From: Dicyema japonicum
Lineage: Eukaryota > Dicyemida > Rhombozoa > Dicyemidae
NCBI GenBank assembly: GCA_011109175.1
Contig: RDEW01000019.1
Coordinates: 74,305 to 112,037, forward strand
DNA length: 37,733 nucleotides
Direction: 5' to 3'
Below the pieces are notes generated by a model, which searched no databases, was not told where the DNA came from, and saw only the letters and a program-made list of their open reading frames with translations. The first letter of the stretch is position 1, and each line of letters begins with the position of its first letter. Below, piece after piece: positions 31,648-37,733 of the stretch. The translations under genes were made by a program, and so were the position numbers.

Positions 31648-33260
31648 TGATGGAATCGATAGACCCCAGTGCATTTTTTTGTGATGCAATTTTATCGAAT
31701 TCAAATTTGAAACCATCGAAGTTGAACGGACATTTTAAATTTATCCACGGAGGTGCAAAACGTCCAGGAAATGATTTTGAATGTTTGAAGGCTAAAAGGG
31801 CACGATACGATATCCAAGGAACTCTTCCGAAGCTTGGGTTTACCCCCATTGACAAACTTTTATTTTTGCCATCGTTGCGAAATCAAAGAAGCCACATACA
31901 ATTGCGGAGACTCTTATTAAGCCGTGTGCATTGGAAATTGTGAAAATAGTTCTGGGTCCATACGCCTCTCGAAAACTGCAGCAGATTCCTGTATCCGGAG
32001 GTCGAATTTATTCTATCAGTGATGATATTCTTAAACAAGTTGTTTCGGACATGATGAATTCTTAAACCAAGATTTCAATCCAGTTGGATGAATCTACCGA
32101 TGTTCATAATTGCAGTCAGCTAATCTGCTTCGTTCGTTATGTACAAGACAATTTAATTGCAGAAGAGTTTCTTTTTTGTAAACCTCTCGAAGCAGAAGCC
32201 CTTGCAAAAAATGTTTTTCAAATAATCGAGACTTTTTTTTAATCAACACGATATTCCATTGGAAATTATCGGGTCAATCTCCAGTTATGGTGGGGAACTG
32301 GTCTGGGTTTGCAGCCTTTTAAGAAAACATGTTCCAGATGTAATAGTCACTCACTGTGTCCTTCAACGACAAGCACTCGTATCTAAGTCTNATCGGGTCA
32401 ATCTCTAGTTATGGTGGGGAACAGGTCGGGGTTTGCACCTTTTAAGAAAACATGTTCCGGATGTAATAGTCACTCACTGTGTCCTTCATCGACATGCACT
32501 CGTATCTAAGTCTCTGCCTATGAAGTTAAAAGATGTCTTGAATTCGTGCGTCAAAATCGTACATTTTATTCGAGGAAGGGCTTTGAATCATAGATTGTTC
32601 AAAGGATTACGTACTGATTATGATGCTGACGCCATTGTTCTCTTGTATCTTACTGATGGGTGTCAAGAGGCCGTGTTTTAATAAGATTTTTATTCTCAGA
32701 CGTGAAATTGAACAATTTTTTTGAAAAAAAACTCTGAACTATTTGATCGTTTCAAATTTCCAAATTTTGTGATTTTTGTGGCATACTTGGCTGGCATATT
32801 TAATCATCTTAACCAGTTGAATATTTCAAGGGAAAGGGATGAGCATTATAAATGCTTCTGACAATCTACGTGCCTTCAGGAATAAACTGTTATTGTGGAC
32901 TCGACGTATTCAAGATAATAATTTTGGAAACAGAAATCAGCAATCATCTTGAATGTTTAAAACTTTCATTTGATTGGTATTTCTCAATCGGAAATATTAA
33001 AGACTCTGATACCTGGATTGTTTACCCATTTGCTATCAAAATAGAAAAGATGGAGGATAGAAAAGAGATTAAATACAATTGGATTGAAATGTAATCATCT
33101 ACATCACTAAAAATGTTGTACGGCTCAAATTCTTTGGCGGTTTGCAATTTGGTTTTCCGACCCTTGCAAGAAAAGCACTGAGAGTTTGCAACAACTTGGC
33201 TATGTGAATCTGGATTTTATTTCTACTACAAGAAAAGTCTCAAGCTACCTGACTAATTTT
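31648..33260 (+). mobile_element. hAT-type transposase, FAM200/ZBED5-like, decayed
   Basis: Plus-strand blocks: LKPSKLNGHFKFIHG (BED-type end), LGPYASRKLQQIPVSG, ISIQLDESTDVHNCSQLICF, EEFLFCKPLEAEALAKNVFQ, THCVLHRHALVSKSLPMKL, VKIVHFIRGRALNHRLFKGL, and, after further frameshifts, the C-terminal dimerisation part (LECLKLSFDWYF near 32950; a CESGFS-like relic at 33170-33240). Stops and frameshifts interrupt it, and an N-join at 32391 repeats 123 bp. It is the same family as 11300-12000, in opposite orientation. Confidence 0.75.
32268..32514. repeat. Direct duplicate flanking a single N (32391)
   Basis: 32268-32390 and 32392-32514 repeat part of the hAT transposase with a few substitutions, for example CAACGACAAGC against CATCGACATGC; the second version keeps the family's HRH. 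Confidence 0.85.
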
Positions 33261-33429
33261 TTAAATAAAATTCTAATTCTTTTAGATTTAAAATTTGGTG
33301 GTGCGAGGTTGGTTTTTAAAATTTTTTGGGGTGCAAGCTAAAAACGAATCGAGAAGCGCTGTAGTAATGGCTTGAAACTTCACCCTCTTACCTGTTAGTA
33401 AAACTGCGGCAAATAACTGCTCAATGTGA

Positions 33430-33965
33430 GTCGTTGAAGGATTAGTTGGTTAAATGAGAGACAATTAATTACAAGAACCTCATAATGATACGATAAAAAG
33501 TATCCCCATAAAGACTTCCATTTAATACCATTGAACATCGGGAAGAACTAGTTGAATGTATCCAACTCTCAAGGCGGTAGAGGCAGATTCCTCCAATATC
33601 ACTCAAGTCCATTTAGATTCACCGGAAAAGTAAGAATTTGTCCAGTATGTACAACTGTGAAAAAAATCCTTCAGTAGAGTGGGGGAAGCAAATGATCTTT
33701 TTGTGCCATCCTGGTACGATATGATGGAGGTGGATCACATGACGCGAATCGGTTAGAATATAGAAGAAAATAGGAAAGGAAGTGAAATCTGACCAAATAT
33801 CNCCAGTATGTACAACTGTGAAAAAAATCCTTCAGTAGAGTGGGGGAAGCAAATGATCTTTTTGTGCCATCCTGGTACGATATGATGGAGGTGGATCACA
33901 TGACGCGAATCTGTTAGAATATAGAAGAAAAAAGGAAAGGAAGTGAAATCTGACCAAATATCTAG
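33430..33965 (-). repeat. R-A repeat, divergent, duplicated around N (33802)
   Basis: The order TTGAATGTATCCA, CTCAAGTCCAT, CAACTGTGAAAAAAATCC, AGTAGAGTGGGGGAAGC, AATGATC, GTGGATCACATGACGC follows the R-A family, with many changes. 33642-33801 and 33803-33962 are duplicate copies around the N. Overlapping minus-strand ORFs here are not genes. Confidence 0.6.
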
Positions 33966-34159
33966 TTGGGGGAATCGAAGGAGTATTGTTAGTGACACCA
34001 CGTGTGTTGATGTCTTCAATCGTATACAATGATATAAGCATTTAAATAGGTTCAGATAATGTTCAAATTGCCTACATCGTCTGTCTGACTGGATGTCCTC
34101 ACTCTGAATGTATCCACCCTCATCAAAGTCTGAGTAACCATAGAATTAGTCAACTGAGA

Positions 34160-34430
34160 TCCTATCGCTTTTCGAGTGATAAGAAATCCAAAAGTTCACG
34201 GAGTTGTTTTTATCTTTTTCGAATCCGAAAGATGGAGTTTCAGCAAAGGTCAATTCTCGCAATCAGATCCCACCCGTGAGGCGACGAGTGCTTTTGGCAC
34301 GACACAGTGATTGAAAGGAATCTTCATACTTTCTCCCTGACCAAATCCTCTGGTAAAGATTACATTATAAAACTTTTCTACCTAAAAATGAAGTGATGTC
34401 CGCGACGGCAGGACGTGTCGATGACTAGGA
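34160..34430 (+). repeat. Second copy of the tRNA-derived SINE
   Basis: From 34215 the body (GAATCCGAAAGATGGAG, AAAGGAATCTTC, ACTTTCTCCCTGACCAAAT, GTAAAGATTACATTATAAAA, AAGTGATGTCCGCGA) matches 21985-22145. The head differs, but TTAGTCAACTGAGAT and TTTCGAATCC could be A and B boxes of another tRNA. Confidence 0.5.
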
Positions 34431-34460
34431 GCTATATCCCTAATGGAAGGCATCGATTTG

Positions 34461-34742
34461 AGACTATAGAATTTTAGTTATTGAAAATTCAAGTTAATGA
34501 AAATTACTTAAAAGCATCCCCCGCCTGCCAAGGAGAATGATATTAGTCGGATGACTGGTGAACACTAAAAAGTCTTAATTTGTAGTGAAAGGAACGCAGA
34601 GAGACTATAGAATTTTAGTTATTGAAAATTCAAGTTAATGAAAATTACTTAAAAGCATCCCCCGCCTGCCAAGGAAAATGATATTAGTCGGATGACTGGT
34701 GGACACTAAAAAGTTTTAATTTGTAGTGAAAGGAACGCAGAG
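34461..34742. repeat. 141-bp tandem duplicate without an N
   Basis: 34461-34601 and 34602-34742 are near-identical, non-coding copies with a few base changes, of the same type as the other joins. Confidence 0.8.
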
Positions 34743-34759
34743 TCCTTTTTGGTATACAC

Positions 34760-35940
34760 CAACAACGGACCGAAGAGGATCTCTAATATTAGACAACCTT
34801 GAGATCCTGAATGACTCGAACAAACACACAAAAGCCCTATCCGGAAGTGCTGACTTCCCAACCTTACCAAATCTCTCTTGCTGCCTTGTCTAGTGCTTCC
34901 ACATCACGCGGGAAGACATTTATGATTTACACACGAATCACAATCCGATATTCTTAAGAGTCCTGAGAGAACGTAAGATGACTAGAACCCGTAATACATC
35001 AACATACCACTTGCGATCTGGCCCGATTTGACATCTTTCATTTAAAACTGCCTATACTCTTTCCGGATAGAGAATTTTCCCTCGATCGACGGGGCCGTCG
35101 GATTTATTAATGAAGTGATTTTGCGGGAACGCAAAAGAGTTATTCCCACGGGGAGAATCAAGATGCCAAGTTTTAATGAACAATCAAAAATTCAAAACTG
35201 CGATACTTATCCGACGTGGTCTCTCTATTCAATTTATTTACAAATGATCTTCCGACTCCAAATTCTCAAAACACCAACCTTCTGTCTTATGCCGACGATC
35301 TCATTGTGGTATCGAGACACCGTGATCAGAAAAAGCTATGCGGAGGGTTCTCGAGACCCTCGACAAAAAGAATCCATGGTTTTTCAAGAACCACATGAAT
35401 ATATCACCTGGGAAGCTGAACACTACAGTTATCTCTTCCTAGAGAAAACATACGTCGCTCGATCCTAAATTAACTTGGATTGTTAAGTTTATCCCAGTTA
35501 AAAAGAACCCCTTAATCCTTGGAGACATTAGTTTCGCTAGTCCAAAAAAAGATCCTCAAGACCCTTGCTAGATTCCCACTATCCTCTCTCCCTCACCTTG
35601 AATTATTATACAAACAAAATATCCTAACAACTATCGAACATGCATGTGCGGTGTGGATTACACCCTTATCAATATCCACGCAAAAAAGTCGTACAGAACC
35701 AGTGCCTGCGAATCCTACTTAAACGTAACAAAATAATATCCACCTCATCGTTGATGAATATACGAAAGTGATGGAAAATCTCTCGGACAGACAACACAAC
35801 TTCCTAAAAACGGTGGTCTTCTGGAAACCAATTGAAGAGAAGACTCTTGCCTACCAGGAATATCCTCGTATTTTCGAATGCTCTTGAAAGATTCCAGACA
35901 AAGTTGGAGCAGAGGGAGATGCACTGACATTAGGATTACT
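34760..35940 (+). mobile_element. LINE reverse transcriptase remnant with intact YADD
   Basis: Plus-strand frames give LFNLFTNDLPTPNSQN, LLSYADDLIVVSRH and later LSSLPHLELLYKQNIL, TIEHACAVWITPLS. The order (polymerase palm with YADD, then 'L...lY...i...eYa..vW') is that of Jockey-type elements. Endonuclease and N-terminal polymerase parts are lost or unreadable, and frames shift repeatedly. Confidence 0.65.
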
Positions 35941-36122
35941 TAATTTAGAGGATAACATTTTCATATTTCCTGTGTTCGGTGTGTTATTATTATTTAATAA
36001 TAAGTTATGAATAGTTTTATAATTAAGTCACCTTATTAGATTGAATTTTATTAAAATAATAATTGAATATTAATTTAAAAATAAATTAATAAAATAAACC
36101 ACAAAATAATTGTCCTAAATTA
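35940..36122. other. AT-rich spacer upstream of the MAP4K gene
   Basis: Very AT-rich, with several AATAAA-like words. It probably contains the promoter of the next gene, but no specific element can be named. Confidence 0.4.
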
Positions 36123-37733
36123 ATGTTGGCTTTAAAAATAAGACACCCATCATATTCATATAAAATACATGAAAAAATAGGATCAGGATCATATGGAAAC
36201 GTCTTTAAAGTTCACTTGAAATAATTATTCAAAGGCTGAGACCTTAACTAATAAAAAAGTACGGGCATTGAAATCAATGTTCATTAAAAGCGGAAGTGAT
36301 TTTGTGATGATTAAGCAGGAAGTCAGAACGATGAATACTTGTAGGCACAAAAATGTTGTTGAATTTTATGAGGTCTTTTTGTGGTTAGTCAATGTTTAAC
36401 TTCAAGTAAAAAAGAATTATGGATTGCCATGGAATTTTGTGACGCCGGTCCCTTGAACGACATCGTCCAAGGTTGCTTCAAATTTAAAGGTAGCTTTGGG
36501 GCCCCTGCATGAGAATGAAATCGCATATGTAATCAAAAATGTCATGGATGGGATATCATTCATTCACTCACAAAAACTCATTCACAGAGATATTAAAGTA
36601 TTCAGGGATCATAGTTTAGGGGGCTAATATTTTGATGACTTCAGAAGGACTCGTAAAAATAGGTACCAATTTGATTAACTCTTCAGCTGATTTCGGAGTC
36701 TCTGCGCAGTTAGTAGGGACCTTGAATAAGCGTAAAACCATCATAGGATCTCCATATTGGTAATCTGAGAATATAATCCCTAAGGATGGCACCTGAAGTG
36801 ATCAATGCGAGGTCAACTGAGGGATATAATCATTTATGCGATATTTGGAGTGTAGGGATTTTGGCGATAGAATTGGCGGAGACGTTGCCTCCTTTGTATA
36901 GAATCCATCCCATGGACGTTCTCCACATAATTGCCAAGAGTAACTACGTGAGCCCAGTTTTAACCAATAAAGATCAATGGTTGTCGTAATCATTGCATTT
37001 AAGGTCCGCGGATTTCCATTCCTTCATAAAGAGACTTCTCACAAAAAATGTCAGAAAAAGACCTCCAGCCGAAGAGTGCTTGGCTGTAACCATCATTTTC
37101 ACTGACAGCTAAATTTTCTAAGCCGTCCTGATTTGACGGAAAAGGTCGGACTTTATTTGGTGAACCGATATTTGCACCCAGGAATGGAAATATCAAAAGT
37201 GATTATTTTCTATTATTTTTAGAAATATGGCGGTTTTTCTTAATTCTAATTTAGATGTCTTTGATACCGTCACATTAAAGATTGAGGATCCAAAAGTAGT
37301 GGTTTCACTTATTCGTAGAGTTTCCAAGGTACGCACGTTTGGTCAAATGTTGTGTAGAAAAAGTCAAAATGGAAGAACCTTCGGTAACACTTACTGGTGG
37401 ATATTAGTAACCTCATTTTAAGAACCGTCAGAGGACGAAACTGATGAATATTTCGAGCACTTTACAAAATACAGCGACAAGACTATCGTGAAAGTGACGA
37501 TCGATGACTTCCAAAAATATCCACAGGTTTGGTAGTCAAGTTATTTAGTCGAGTCCACTAGAAACTGATCAAAAATCTGTACATCTTCCATTTGAATTAA
37601 GGCGGACTTACTCTTGGTGTGTTCGAATATAAGGATTCCCCCAATTTATGGAGCAGACTATTGGTTCGATCCAAATACTCATAGTTTCTATTTCCCTATA
37701 TTTAGCTCACAAACTGTTCTTGGCTGCTGAAAA
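36123..37733 (+). CDS. MAP4K/GCK-family Ser/Thr kinase, 3' end outside window
   Basis: MAP4Ks act upstream of JNK and in Hippo-type signalling. The ATG at 36123 leads to YKIHEKIGSGSYGNVFK (glycine loop), ALKSMFIK (VAIK lysine), ELWIAMEFCDAGPLNDIVQ, LIHRDIKGANIL (catalytic loop), VKIADFGVSAQL, the GCK signature KTIIGSPYWMAPEV, YNHLCDIWSVGILAIELAE, PPLYRIHPMDVLHIIAKSN, SFIKRLLTKNVRKRPPAEEC. KSN after HPM and the SPYWMAPEV loop place it with MAP4K3/5. Introns of 22-25 nt split the domain inside the loop motifs; some downstream are 29-39 nt. After the kinase come PDLTEKVGLYLVNR and an acidic stretch PSEDETDEYFEH; the citron-homology end is not reached. All catalytic residues are intact. Confidence 0.88.

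Noticed and set aside
33753-34041. Two overlapping minus-strand ORFs
   Set aside because: They cover a divergent R-A copy and an N-join duplicate.

Overview
This is a eukaryotic, animal-type window. Seven recognisable protein genes are broken into exons by extremely short introns, almost all 19-28 nt, each bounded by GT...AG and each restoring the reading frame of a known family. Metazoan content (an activin/TGF-beta type II receptor-like protein, a MAP4K kinase, a SLAIN protein, ABCB8, UBR7) together with introns of about 23 nt points to a dicyemid mesozoan such as Dicyema. Short introns are established for that group; the assignment itself is inference.

Layout. 1-143: dispersed repeat R-A. 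322-2690 (+): ABCB8-like ABC transporter. 3735-4233: two R-A copies in opposite orientation. 4358-6079 (-): type II activin/BMP receptor-like protein with lost kinase motifs. 6591-7558 (+): stomatin. 8700-12000 (-): decayed LINE and a hAT-type transposase. 12998-14025 (+): UBR7. 14461-16371 (+): unidentified, possibly BAR-domain gene, interrupted by a 372-N gap. 16540-18529 (-): GH31 alpha-glucosidase cut at its 5' end by a contig join. 18918-26070: retroelement remnants, an 82-bp satellite (20205-21140), a tRNA-Arg-derived SINE, and one small membrane-protein gene end. 26073-26541: an R-A element with a 17-bp target-site duplication. 26618-27342 (+): SLAIN-like gene. 28069-29640 (-): pentatricopeptide-repeat gene. 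29790-35940: LINE and hAT remnants. 36123-end (+): MAP4K-type kinase, running off the window.

The assembly carries a systematic artefact. Thirteen of the sixteen gaps (15 single Ns and the 372-N run) separate two near-identical direct copies of 60-620 bp, and five similar tandem copies occur with no N. Removing the copies restores reading frames, so they are best read as unmerged contig ends or haplotypes rather than real duplications. The genes do not form a pathway; mobile debris lies between compact, intron-dense housekeeping and signalling genes.

The most interesting items are the receptor, whose HRD and DFG motifs are altered yet whose frame stays open; two GT...TG introns in that gene; a 23-nt GC-AG intron in the ABC gene; and two SINE-like repeat families.
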